Positions 1-10,945 of a stretch of 64,000 bases of DNA are shown here, piece by piece. A program made the translations under genes and the position numbers. The DNA is taken from contig JAJVDF010000497.1 in NCBI GenBank assembly GCA_022410635.1, positions 388,218-452,217 on the forward strand. Reading direction: 5' to 3'. This DNA comes from Tretioscincus oriximinensis (Eukaryota; Chordata; Lepidosauria; Squamata; Gymnophthalmidae). A model generated the notes under the pieces. That model saw only the letters and a list, made by a program, of their open reading frames with translations, made no database searches and was not told where the DNA came from. Position 1 is the first letter of the stretch. Every line of letters begins with the position of its first letter.

Positions 1-66
1 TCTGTCTCTCTGTCTGTCTCTCTGTCTCTCTGTCTCTCTGTCTCTCTGTCTCTCTGTCTCTCTGTT
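1..66. repeat. (TCTCTG)n microsatellite
   Basis: A pyrimidine-strand array of tctctg/tctg units fills the window start and probably continues upstream. It is imperfect only at its right edge (tctgtttgtctaatc). Confidence 0.97.
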
Positions 67-1029
67 TGTCTAATCTAAACAAACACACAAACTTTCTGTC
101 AGAGTACTAAGTAAGGAGTCATTTCCATAGTTTATTCATGATTGAAAAAGTGTTAATGGCTTATTGAAAAACAACTTGTGGGGAAAAAAAGAAAACTAAG
201 AAGCAGCTCAAATTATGGTTGAGAACATTACATCAAATGGAAAAATTCAGTTAAAGTGCCACCATGTATACAGGAAATGGCTATAAAATGCATCGTAAGT
301 ACTCATTAGTCCCTGTGGGCTTTAGACAGAAGCTCATGTAAGGCATTCATTAAGAAAACAGAAACACCAAATTCATTTCTCTTGTAGTTGCATTATCATT
401 GCAAAACAAACAATACAAAGATATACAGAAGTAGGCTCAAACCATGCTGCTTGTGTTAGGGTCATTTCTTTCTCAATTTTGTTAGCTGAAAAAAAATAAA
501 ATTAAAGACTAGTGTTCAAATCTTTGAAACAACAAAGTCAGTAAAATAACATTCTAAACTAACACTAGCCCCCTATTTTGGGACAAGCTTATATACTTGA
601 TTTAGGGTTAATGGTGTCCTGTGTAAGCAGGGCTGTACTTGTAAAGTGTATAATATTAGAGCAATGTATTCCATTAAATCAACATCCTAATTAATGAGAA
701 CCTCTTGTCGCCTGAGGATTGTGTGGATGTAAATTGCTTCTTCGAAGACCCACAATTATCTTTACAGGTCCTGACTAAGTTGAACTGCCTATAGCCAACA
801 GCTTTCCAGGTACATATGACAGCTCATTCATCTGAACTGTCACACCAGCAAATCAATGTACAAGATCAGATTCAAACATTGTCATACTGAAGAAACCTCA
901 GCATTACTGCTAGTACTGAAAGTTAGCAAAGGATATTATAAAGAAATATTAATATGTTATCTCCATATAACATCAGTACGGTACAACAAAGCTTTGTTGA
1001 TAACAGCTGAAATGCTGGAGATTTTACTA
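67..1029. other. No gene seen; AT-rich single-copy-like DNA
   Basis: I see no repeat family I recognise and no coding signal. The 75-codon open frame at 856-1083 runs into the LINE tail at 1030 and has no exon boundaries or recognisable motif. Confidence 0.6.
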
Positions 1030-1480
1030 ACTTTCATTTATATTCCACCCTATATCCAAAGGTCTGAGGGTGAATCACAATAACCATTAAAAAAACCCAT
1101 AAAACAGATTAAAATAGAACAATGAAAAATAGAACTGTGTTTTCAAAGAGAGGGGAACTTTGGGCTCAGCCAAAGTGAACAGATACATCATCTGATGTCT
1201 GAACATGTACAGTGTAGATGCCTGACACACCTCAGAGGGGAGAGAATTCTACAACTTGGGACTATAACAGAGAAGGTCCTGTCTCGTATAAGTGAAGGAG
1301 GTGGGAGTTAGTAGAGCTTCATTGGAAGATCTTAAAGTATAGACATGTACATATGGGAGGCGGTGTTCCTTCAAATATTGGGGGCGCAAACCATTTAAGG
1401 CCTTGTAAGCCAATGTTAATGCCTTGAATTGGACTTGGTAATGAATTTGTGATTGTATTTGGAAAAATACTGGACTCAAA
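1030..1480 (-). mobile_element. L2-like LINE 3' end (ORF2 C-terminus plus 3' tail)
   Basis: On the minus strand, 1479-1249 encodes a segment with FKALTLAYKALNGLRPQYL followed by LRSSNEALL. This is the C-terminal extension found downstream of the reverse transcriptase in L2/CR1-type non-LTR retrotransposons of vertebrates. Further 3' on the same strand, 1080-1030 is a tail with 'acctttggatatagggtgga', a signature shared with the tails at 14.1, 19.2 and 54.0 kb in this window. The reading frame ends at YSPKL, so the copy is a 5'-truncated, inactive fragment. The family is clear from the motif; the exact clade is inferred. Confidence 0.75.
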
Positions 1481-1599
1481 GAAACTGTTAGATTGCATCC
1501 AGACTACCGTAGTTTGTAGTGATATTTCTAAATGTAAATCTACAAAGAACTTACCCTTTGTTTGCACTCTTGAAGAAACTCCTTCTCTTCCTCATGAAT

Positions 1600-1930
1600 T
1601 TGATTATTGTTTCTATGAAACCCTGGGATAATTCCTTGTTTGTAATTGGTTGATCTGTTTCTCTTGTGTCATTGGCTGCTGGCTCCCCTCACTTTTAAAA
1701 ACTTCACTTTTACATTTGTCTGAGGTTTTATAGGATGCTATGTGCAGCAATGTGCACATGGTGCTATCGTGGTGCAAAAGCAGGACACTGCACTATGGAA
1801 TCAGCATAAAAGTACAAGAAGAGGAAAGTGTAATAACGAACTTTTCTAATGCTACAACAATTAGATGGGGCAAACATCCCATAGTCATGCCATTATAGCA
1901 TGAAGAAAACCTCACCTGGATGCACTCTTA
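1600..1930 (+). repeat. Unidentified interspersed repeat family A, copy 1
   Basis: Two blocks here recur in the same order at 29.46-29.89 kb. The first is 'ttggttgatctgtttctctt' near 1647. The second is 'gccattatagcatgaagaaa' near 1890, followed by acctcacctgga. The second block also occurs at 12.83-13.0 kb and, inverted, near 9.34 kb. No open frame or terminal inverted repeat was found, so I cannot assign a class. Confidence 0.65.
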
Positions 1931-2360
1931 GTCAACAGAATGGATTAACCATACTATCCAGAGCATAAAATTGCTTTTTCTGGTTCCTTCTCCATGATTT
2001 AGAACAAATTTTCTTTTAATTCCAGCCAACATATAGAAATGTACTTTCACCTGGCTTCAAAAGTGATGTGAGATGGCTAAACTCAGTTTTTCAATTTTAA
2101 GAAATCCTACCATTTGCTATGATGTTATCTTTAAAATAGTGAACAATCATTACTATTGGCAGAGAATGCAAGGGCTGGCATATAATCAAGATAGACTCTA
2201 ACCCAAGATTTATGCCAATTATATTCCAGAACCATGTAAAATTCTGAGGGGTTGCTCCATGGAGTTTATATTAAAGCACTGGTGGAGAAGCCCTCAGATG
2301 TGGGCTTAGGTTTGACTACTGGAGATGGCTGCTATGAAGAGAGAAGCCACTAATCCTAAA
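1931..2360. other. No feature seen
   Basis: AT-rich DNA without a recognisable repeat, coding frame or regulatory signature. Confidence 0.5.
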
Positions 2361-2475
2361 CCTCCTTCCTGCCTTTTTTCTTGTCTCCTTTTTTCTTCCC
2401 CCCCTCTTTCCTTTTTCTTCTTCCTCCTTTTACTCTCCTTCCTTATCTTCTTTTCTTCCCTCCTTCAGATTCCCT
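2361..2475. repeat. Polypyrimidine tract
   Basis: Roughly 115 bases almost entirely C and T (runs such as ttttttcttgtctcctttt and ttcccccccctctttcc). The 91-codon open frame that crosses it is low-complexity (Ser/Phe/Leu/Pro) and not a gene. Confidence 0.9.
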
Positions 2476-2570
2476 TTAGGCCCCTCACCAACAATTCTGC
2501 TAGCTATTGTGACTTCTCGCCCATCTATCTGTCTCTGTTTTTTATCTGTCTCTTTTTGTGTTGGGGCACA

Positions 2571-2624
2571 CGAGTGGGATGTGGCATGGATAGCTCTTAG
2601 CATGCGAGTGGGATGTGGCATGGA
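2571..2624 (+). repeat. Perfect 20-bp direct repeat, 34-bp period
   Basis: The 20-mer cgagtgggatgtggcatgga occurs at 2571-2590 and again at 2605-2624 with 14 bases between. It is a small local duplication of unknown origin. Confidence 0.9.
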
Positions 2625-2895
2625 CAGAACTTCCTGTGACCCATAGTTCATTTAATTGACATAATTAATTACCCTACAAGTACAATCATGATGATGTGGA
2701 ATATTAACGTATTGATTTGCTGCAGTGCTACTTTGTGACCATCTGCAGTGATGGTGAGTATAAAGGGCAGCTTCAACACAGTAAAGAAATGCTAGTCAAG
2801 AATGAGACAGTCTTTCATCTGAAAGATCAGGTTTTGAGGCCCTGTGTCAGATGTGGGGAAGAGTGAGCACCTTCAACTAGCCTGTAGCTCCAGCC

Positions 2896-3086
2896 CAGTG
2901 ATTCTGAAGCTTTTAAAAGCTGCCACCGCCATAGGGAGTGGAAAATTTTTCAATGCCCCCCACACCTAGAGGGTTCCAGAAGTATCTACAAAGAACGATG
3001 CTGTGTGCATCATTAACCGCCATACATAACCACCACATCACAGGCTGTCCCCAGGGAGCAGTATCGCCCCCCATTGAGAATCACTG
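2896..3086. mobile_element. hAT-type MITE with 8-bp target-site duplication
   Basis: The left end is cagtgattctgaa and the right end is ttgagaatcactg, which are imperfect terminal inverted repeats of the CAGTGRTTCTCAA type used by hAT elements. The 8 bases outside the ends, ctccagcc (2888-2895) and ctcgatcc (3087-3094), match at 6 of 8 positions, as expected for an old 8-bp hAT duplication. The 191-bp element has no coding capacity. The same terminal sequence begins another element at 63978. Confidence 0.75.
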
Positions 3087-3189
3087 CTCGATCCCATCCA
3101 GTTGTTCAAAAACATGAATTGCAAGAAACTGCAATTGATTGCAACTAAATAAATGGGAGGAAGATAGAATTAGGCAAAAATAACTTTTG

Positions 3190-3271
3190 TAAGCCGCTTT
3201 GAGTCCCCTTGAGTGAGAAAAGTGGGGTATAAAAACCAGGTTCTCCTCCTCCTCCCCCTCCTCCTCCTCTC
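3190..3271 (+). mobile_element. Sauria SINE 3' tail with (TCC)n
   Basis: The stretch taagccgctttgagtcccct, then gagaaaagtggggtataaaa, is the 3' domain of the squamate Sauria SINE, which it shares with the Bov-B LINE. It ends in a pyrimidine simple repeat (ttctcctcctcctcc). The tRNA-derived head with A and B boxes is absent, so this is a 5'-truncated copy. Confidence 0.8.
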
Positions 3272-5788
3272 AGGTGGAAGGTTCCCAAACAGCTGTTGCC
3301 AATTGGGGTGTCTCAGATAGCTCCAGAAACATCATACTCCAAAAATTAGTCACTGAACTCCCAAGCTGAAACTTTGGAAGCCTGAGAGTCATTAATAGTG
3401 ACTAACATGTAGACAGCTGCTAATACATTCTGACTTTCCATCTTCATTCCTGTCCCACTCGGGAGGGACACAACACAATGTGGAATAACATGATCACTGA
3501 GAATTAATTGGTTTCAGCTGACCAAAGTGATTTTGTGTGAGCTAAGTTGAGTACCTACCATGCTCAGTTGTCAAAGATTTGATACACTTTGGCTGCAAAT
3601 GCACTACATCTAAAAATGGAATGGAAAGCGCTTTAGAAATTTCCAAATCCAAGCCAAATTAGATGCCTAATTCCACGTCAGTTTCCATTCCAGGATAAGA
3701 ACCAGCACAGCACATGTGTCAGCAGTGGAAACCCTCCCACCTTAGCTGCAGAGAAAGCCAGAAAAACCTATTTTTCTGGCAAGGAAGTGGGGAGAGGCAG
3801 CAGCTGATCGATGGTATGCTTCCTGCTGCTCCACTCCTCTGCTGACTCACCTTTGTCCCTGCGTCCCACACTTGCCTTCCTCTTGACCCCCTTTCCCCTC
3901 AGAACTTTCAAGAGAGGGTGGGCCGCATTGGGAAAGCAGCATAAAGAAGAGCAGTGGCGGCAGCAGGAGGAGCAACAAACCTCCTCCGCCAGGTCCTTCT
4001 TTGCTTACTGGAAGGTCTCAGGGCAGCTAATAGTAAAAACAATGTACATGAACTGATATATTAAAAGCAATGATGCCCAGGAGTGGAGAAGAGGAAGCTC
4101 ATGTGAAGTTTTGTGAAGTCGCTGACAACATGGGATTCGGTAGAACTGCATTATTTGCCCTCAAATCCAGGCCCAGACTTTGTTCCCCTCCCTCTTCCAT
4201 CCCTGGTGAAAAATAAAATAAGATCATGGTTGGGAGTCTGTGCTGCTTGAAAGACCTGTGCGCAGCCACCCAGCCCAGGAATGCCCCCTTTCACTATTGG
4301 CTGAAGCTCCCATAAAGTCTCGGCTCAGAACGATTCTGAAACAGGAGCGCTCTCATACATGAGAGTGGAAAAAAGACAGTCCATCATTTGACTTAATGCA
4401 TTTATGATGCGCTAAACAAATGGATAGTTCCAGAAATAACCTTGAAGAATTGGGTTCAGCTTATTAGAACTTGTGATATGACCTCCTGGCTTTGTCAGAG
4501 CTACGCTCTATATTTTGTACTTGAAAATCAATGGGGAGAATAATGTAGAGTTTATGAAATTTGAGGGAATTCTTCGCTAGCTTGATAGAAAGCATACAGT
4601 ATTGGGAAAAATGTCCTAGAGGACCAAGGGACTGTGGAATCTGAAGTATTAGGCACCCAGCTGAGTCCTACAGAGCAGTTGCTTCCTAATCTCAGAAACA
4701 TCTGTTCATTTTTAAAATAAGTCTGTGCACAGTTCACGTTTCAACAAGAGTTAGCTTTCACTTTTCAATTTCCTTTTGTTTATTTCGATCAATCACTGCA
4801 TTTGTAATCAGTACATGTCTTAGTATTCTTCTTCCCCTGCCCTCTTTTCTTCCTTTTCACACAATCTGTGTTCTCCTCAGGATGGAATTCATTTCTCTCC
4901 GTGCCATCTATTCACTGTATAAAACTAATATGAACCCAGCAAAAATCCCTTTGAGAACAAAAAAGTCCATTTAAGCAATCCTCTGATAAAACACTTAATT
5001 TCCTTTAGGAAAGCTACCCCTGTTAGTAGTCTCCCCTTCTGAACAAATGCCACTCCCAGATCCTGCTAGCAGCATTTGAATGAAAGGAAGGAAGAACTGG
5101 AATGCCAGAGGGAGCAAAGTTAACAAAGACTAAATGAAATCAACATACTCTGACAAGCTGACAGTCTAACAAGCTAATTACTGTAGTCGTAATTAACACC
5201 TAGTAAAGCACACAGCACCAGCACCTCAATGCAGCCAGGAACCTGTTAAACAAGAATAAGATATACCTTAAAAGCAACCTATTAACCTGCAGAGAAATAC
5301 ACAATTTAACACACATCATTCATAACTTAAAAAACAAAACAGAACAACAAACAATTAACTAACCATGACAGAGCAGGCAAGCCATCCATTGGGGCATTAC
5401 AGAATGTTGATTATCTTGTTTTTGTTACAGAGATATTTTTTCCGACTCCACTTGCTGATGGAACTGGAACTCCAAACCCTTTGAACCACCCAGAACACTT
5501 TTGTATTACCAGATTCATGTTTTATCTCATTCAGCTCTTTCAGCCTGTCTGATGTAAAGGAAGTTCTGACTTCAAAGGCCATGTAAATAAAGCTGGTTCC
5601 CACAACTGATCTAAAGGAGTAAATCTCCGCCTTCCCTACCCCATTCTCAGCAAAAGGTGTTTTAGTAAGAGAGAGTTATTGATGCTCAACCAAAAGAAAT
5701 TAAGGTGGTGTTGAACTGGCACTTTGGCACGGCAGTAGATAACACTGGGCAAAAAGGGCTGGGAACTCACATAGAAATTCCCTGCATT
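3272..5788. other. No gene seen; includes a GC-richer block at 3790-4030
   Basis: Mostly single-copy-like sequence. The block 3790-4030 is richer in G+C, has a few CpGs and carries an 81-codon frame, but it shows no splice sites, motif or start context that would support an exon. Stretches around 4890-5080 are repeat-free and AT-rich and could be regulatory, with no direct support. Confidence 0.5.
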
Positions 5789-5860
5789 ATCTTTTTCTTG
5801 TTAGTCTCTAAGGTGCGATAAGATCCCCTTGTTAGATTTGCTGGATTCAGATTGAGGTCC
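5789..5860 (+). mobile_element. Foldback (Penelope-like) repeat fragment P1
   Basis: The core ttgttagtctctaaggtgc followed by a degenerate 'ttgctggattcagattgagg' is the 3' half of the foldback family described at 49647-49845. The hammerhead-like segment is missing from this copy. Confidence 0.75.
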
Positions 5861-6073
5861 CATGCACACAACGTGGTAAAACAGCATTTTTGTGATGTTC
5901 TGAATTACTCTTTGAATCCACATGGAAGAAATGAGGAAGAGAGGTTCAGGCACATGCTAAGTAGCAATTTGGCTTCAGCCAATGCTAATCACTTAAGACT
6001 GCAATGAGAATCTTATACCTTGTCTCTCTTCTTGGGAGATTTCCTGCCTTCTCTCCAATGAAGAAAAAGACAC
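5861..6073. other. No feature seen
   Basis: Short stretch without a recognisable element between two repeats. Confidence 0.5.
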
Positions 6074-6345
6074 ATGAGGAGCAGTGCTCTGAATCGCCTG
6101 AGAATCTTGCACATTTTGTATTCTCGTATGAGAAATAATCTGGGGATGGATGTGACATCACAAACAATGTCACTTCCGGTTTCTGCTTTTAGGAATGGCA
6201 CCTGGAGTGAGGTCACTTTTGGTCCTGCCCCAGAAGTACCATCACAAAATTTCCATGCATGGTTTGTGTGCACAGAAAAAACTCAAAATGCCCAAGATTT
6301 TTGGACTCCTGCTACGAGATTTCCCGCCAGAAAACTCTCAGCACT
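6074..6345 (+). repeat. Unidentified repeat family G, copy 1
   Basis: This segment aligns with the reverse complement of 17950-18175. Shared landmarks in order are a gacatcacaaa block, aatgtcacttccgg, gcttttaggaatggcac, gtgaggtcactt, and gccccagaagt. Both copies can be read as an open frame of 93 codons, but the similarity is at the DNA level and neither has coding signals. The repeated tgacatcact and cacttccgg motifs resemble CRE and ETS sites. Class unknown. Confidence 0.65.
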
Positions 6346-8938
6346 AATAAGGTGAATTTGATTCAATCCAGCACCTTTTGCAAAGTTGTCAGAAAATATC
6401 TGCAGTCAAGACTTTGCAGATGCTCACAGCTTTATTGTGAAGCATGCTGTTTGCCCGAAAGGCAGAAGAATCATGATGTTGGAACATGGCATTAAGAATT
6501 AGGTAGGAAACTGTCGTGTGCACACAACCTAATACAGCTATTTCTTTGAAGTTCACCACATAGAAATGTACAGTCTGAAGCAGGTCTAATAAACTATGAT
6601 ACACTCAGAGTACACAAAGACTGAATAATCAAAATAGACATAAAGTTTCAAAAATAGTTTGTCATTTCAGTTTGAATTATGTTCTTTCAAACAGTGGCTG
6701 TTCACATGCAAACAATGCAAACCACATGATTCATTGCGAACTGTAAACTGACCAAACTATTTCATCTCTGGACATCTCATGCTTAGGAAGACCAAGCAGG
6801 ACTGAATCCTTCCTAGGAAATTTTACCACATAAAGGATTTAAGAAATCTTGCATGAAACTTCTTCTTCCTTTGGTTCCTTAAACAAAAACAAAAAACACT
6901 TCTCTCATACTGTGCTTCCGTTAACAGTCCATATCACCTTTCCCCATTCATTCTGTTCTCGTTGCTACTTCATACTGGTCACACTTTCAGTGCTGGATGC
7001 TGGGTTTGGCAGTGGGAAAGCCAAATACACATTCTTGATAGATTACATGCTCACTAGATGTTCCTGGGAAAGTTACTGGAGCTCATCCTCACCTATCTAA
7101 CAGGTCAAATGTTATTCTGAGTATTTTGTAAAGACAGGACAATGTACAGCAATGGCCAACATACTTCACTATGAGACTAACAAATGTTTAAAGATTGTTA
7201 TTGACTCCCTTCCTAAGAAATTTACTGGAATTTAGTTTTTCTGTCCCTAGTTTTCAAATCCTGCAAGTTAATAAAACTAAAGAACTTCTTTTCAAGCTAC
7301 TAAGCACACGCTGACCTCATTTGCTGCCTGTGATAATAGCGATATATGTACTGAAGCAAAAATAGGAGCAGAGATGGCACTTAAGGATATTTTGTCTGGC
7401 AGTACAGTCCTTCTTTCCCTTCCTGGTTCCTCACTCTTTGTCAATCAAACCATACTTTGGCTATATAAAATAATAATTAGAGTTTGGATGAATCTGAAAA
7501 CTCTGAAAATTAAAATACATTGGTAATCGGTAATCTTTAAAATAATGACAACAATTCTTCTTCCTTACTTATATATCTGAAGGCTGATCCTTCTACCCAC
7601 CCACCCCCACTCACCCCCAAAAATACTTTAATAAACCAGACCCCTCCAATTACTGGCTTCTTGGGTGAAACCCTTATTAATGATCTTGTAGTAAAAGGGG
7701 TGGGGGAAGAGAGATTAATTACTGGACACAGTAGGATCCTTTATATTCTGCCTAGTCTGGACAGCACCAATTAATAGTACAATTATTATCAACTAGCATG
7801 GCAGGTTTGCTAAGCAGAATATCCAGCTGCTGATTGGGTAGGGAGCATGGGACTGATTTCCTGCTGTGCAGATTCCTCACTTGGGAAGGCTATTATGCAC
7901 CTAGTGTAAGCCTCAATGTATATAGGTGATTCTTGGTCCACATATGGACTTTGTTCACTATCATTTGCAGCTTTTGCACATACATGGACAATAAAACTGC
8001 ATGAAAGATATATTGAATGTATTGGGAAGTGGAGAAGTCACCAATTATTATCTTTCTAGGTGCAGGTCAAGCAGATATTCATTGTACTGCAGCTAACAGA
8101 GGAAAGATTTGCCTTCTTAGAAAAAATGTTAACATCACCCCAACAAATTTCAGGTGTTTATGACTTCATTTGATACTAGGCTGAGTGGATCAGGGTTGTG
8201 TGACAGGAATTTTGTATCAGCTTTGAGGGGCAGAAGAGGTAGAGTAAGGCAACACTGTTTTCACCATTCCAAATTATTTTGCCTTACAAAATCTAATTTA
8301 TGATCCAACTTAGTTATGCCACCTTTATATACAGTATGTGGCTTAGATCACTTACTATCAACCAATAGGCCCCTAGAAACTCATAGAAGGCTACCTGTGA
8401 TAGTAGTCTAAAGATCCTGATTAGGATTTAGGAATCCTCCTACCGCTTGGTAGCATATCTATGCACATTTTTGTTTCATTTATTTATGTAACTCTATCAG
8501 AATGCTTTTTGCCTGCAGCAAATAAATAAAGATGATTTCCTGTCGGTGATCATGATAGAAGCCTCCTTCATATCCAAGTGTTAGCACTGCGGGTTACTGT
8601 ATTTAACTTTCACATTAGGGTAAGGGGTTTATGTGGGAAGAAGCTGCTGCACAGGAATATTAGGTTTGGACTTAGGCATCATGATGTGTTGGAGGGATGG
8701 TTCTGGGGAAAAGATATGCACTTGGCGGGATAGGTGTTCCTTACTTTCCTGTCTTTGACCTGGTGTCAACTGGTGTTGCATATTGCTGAATCTGCATCAT
8801 AATGAGACCTTGCTGAAGAAAGTATCTCGCTAATTTCTTAGGGGAGGATGCCTAACACCGAGTGTTGTTCCAAAGTCAAATGCTATTTTATACCCTGAAG
8901 AGTATAAAAGACAGCCTTATTTATTATTTATTTTCCAG
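6346..8938. other. No gene seen; candidate regulatory stretch at 7600-7870
   Basis: No repeats were recognised. The part 7600-7870 is repeat-free and rich in homeodomain-like cores (ggattaatta-like, ccaattaatag, acaattattatc) with few simple repeats. It could be conserved non-coding DNA, but nothing beyond base content supports that. Confidence 0.35.
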
Positions 8939-9068
8939 TGTCTTCCAGAACTGTGAAGTCATGGTTGGACACTCTCCAGCAGATAGTGAACCAAATACAA
9001 AAGAAGGCAAGCCAGCAAGGAAGCAAGGCAAAGAAACAACTGAAGAACTAAGTAGCTACACTGCCTGA
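8939..9068 (+). other. Possible terminal exon (weak)
   Basis: A pyrimidine-rich tract ending in ttattttccag (AG at 8937-8938) is followed by an open frame to a TGA at 9066-9068. It encodes roughly 40 hydrophilic residues including VMVGHSPADSEPNTKEGK and KQGKETTEELSSYTA. A second acceptor-like tcttccag ends at 8948. The composition (Glu, Lys, Ser, Thr) is plausible for a C-terminal tail, but I do not recognise the protein. There is no supporting polyadenylation context and no partner exon in the window. Chance is the more likely explanation. Confidence 0.15.
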
Positions 9069-9330
9069 GAAATAGAGAGTTGCCAGTTAATTCTCCAATC
9101 CCTCTCTGGAAATGCGCAATGACAAGTAATTTCTGTATCTTTGCCAAGAAAAAAAAATGCATCAAGGGGCTCACAGATGTACCCATGCAATCAGCTCATT
9201 GTTACCCAACTACTAGCAGTACTTAATATGGGCTGTTTTCTTTGATGATTATGCAGTCACATGGATTTCACAAAAGACTTCCAGTGGCACCATAATGGCT
9301 CCATGTAAGTCCTGCCAATCTTGTAACAGA
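9069..9330. other. No feature seen
   Basis: Repeat-free sequence between the weak exon-like frame and a family A fragment. Confidence 0.4.
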
Positions 9331-9375
9331 TCTAAGGTCCCCTCTAGATGAGGTTTTTCTACTGATGTGGTAGTT
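9331..9375 (-). repeat. Family A repeat fragment, inverted
   Basis: The stretch tctagatgaggtttttct is the reverse complement of the 'gaaaacctcatctgga' block at 12.96 kb and 1.9 kb, so a short end of family A lies here on the minus strand. Confidence 0.5.
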
Positions 9376-10764
9376 ACCTCAAGAAGAATATGTCTCACAT
9401 AGATTCAGTATTCAACTTGGTTTAATCCCCATTGCTGCGGGTTTTACAGATAGTGGAGCTGTACTGTTTTCAGAGCGAGCACCTGCATTTCTCCATGAAA
9501 AAGCCTGTCTGATGTGCACATGCGAGAACAGGGAGGAGATGATAATTGAGAGCAAACTCTAGATCTCTGATGTACTAGAGGAGGGAAGAGCAGCCAATGG
9601 GGTCGGCTGAACTCACTGTACATGTGGTAAGTTTGTAGAGTTGCAAAACAATGCTCACTGTAGTAATGCTAAGAGGTATGTGAGGGCAGATACACGATTG
9701 GGTTATTTTGGATTTAAAATAAATACTGGAGTTGACCATTCATCTGGATGGGGCCTAATTCAGCTACATTTTCTTAGAGCAGGCAACCAGATGTTGAAAT
9801 GAAGCTTACAAAAAGACCATGATCATGATAAAGAACTTGATCTTTAACCTAAGTTTAAAAATTGTTTGTCTACCATCATTCTGTGCCAGTTTCAACCATC
9901 TATAATGGGATGTTAAGCATCCCAGTTTTAACTTCTGGGTTTTCAAACTATGTCTATACAATCTAATTTCATTCCCTTAGATTTTCATGTGCAAACATGT
10001 ACTGCAAAATTCAACTGTTTGTAAGCATGCATAAAATCAGTGAACACATGTGTGTGCATACGTACCAAGCATCTTCATCCAGGCTTTACAAAAGAGTGGA
10101 AGAAAAAGCAATAAAATTCTCTACGCTAGGGGATAATCCATTTTCCCAATAAAATTTAATTCCCTAAAGCTTCACATCTGGGAGAAACTACATTTTAACA
10201 CTAGGGAGCTGGTAGATCGAATTCTGAAATATTATCCCTGGAAAATACAGATATGATGTCTAAGAAGGTATTTCATTTAGAAGTACGTTGAAGAAGATTT
10301 TAAGTTTTTTATCTAAGCATGTTCTCTATCTCTTTTTTGCTTTAGAGGATAGCAGGAATTATAAACAGGTCAAAGAAATGATGAACACTGGAGCAAATGC
10401 CATCAGCCATGACAAGCTGTATTTCTTTTACATCAATTACACACAAAATCAGATACATTCTAAAAGTTTTCACCATGGCAAATACCAGGTTTATCAATTT
10501 GATCTAAAAATCAATCATTGGTCTTTTAATTTTTTTTTAAAAAAACTTTTCCTTTTTATCTCTATTGACATATTTTAACTTTTCCATCTTATGTTATATT
10601 TTGTCTGTAAATTGCACAGAGAACCTGGTTGTCAATCAGCTTTGTACAAATATGATTATACGTAGGTGAATGCATTTTAGTGAATAATAGACTCAAAGGT
10701 GTTCAAAGAGACCAATTCAGTCCTTAAATTCAACCTTCTGCTTCCTACAGATTAACTTAGGTTT
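9376..10764. other. No gene seen
   Basis: AT-rich sequence. A 96-codon frame at 10288-10578 starts near a pyrimidine-rich tctcttttttgctttag, but its 3' half is low-complexity Phe/Lys-rich and no donor site follows, so I do not call an exon. Confidence 0.5.
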
Positions 10765-10945
10765 AGAAATAGCTATTGGGATTGATGGCTTGATACTGCC
10801 AATGGATGGAACAACAGGATGTATTCCTGAAATACGAAGAACAGGTGAAGATTTTGCATTCTGCTTAAGACTGCCCAGGTGCAACTGGTGGTCTAGATGG
10901 GCTGTAGGCCAATTCACCTCTTTTGTTCTTGTGTTTTTAACTTAT
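10765..10945 (+). mobile_element. CR1/L3-like LINE 3' tail fragment
   Basis: Landmarks shared with the longer copy at 33.6-34.3 kb appear in order: ggcttgatactgcc, ggaacaacagg, attcctgaaata, ggtgaagattttgc, ctgcccaggtgcaactggtg, and ctagatgggctgt. The end ttttgttcttgtg corresponds to the family's TATGTTCT-type 3' terminus. It is non-coding tail only. Confidence 0.75.

Noticed and set aside
3790..4030. Possible promoter/CpG island with first exon
   Set aside because: CpG count is low in absolute terms, there is no core promoter arrangement, and the 81-codon frame has no donor site or recognisable sequence.
10288..10400. Possible internal exon behind tctcttttttgctttag
   Set aside because: The frame continues into low-complexity Phe/Lys sequence with no donor at a sensible place; no protein recognised.
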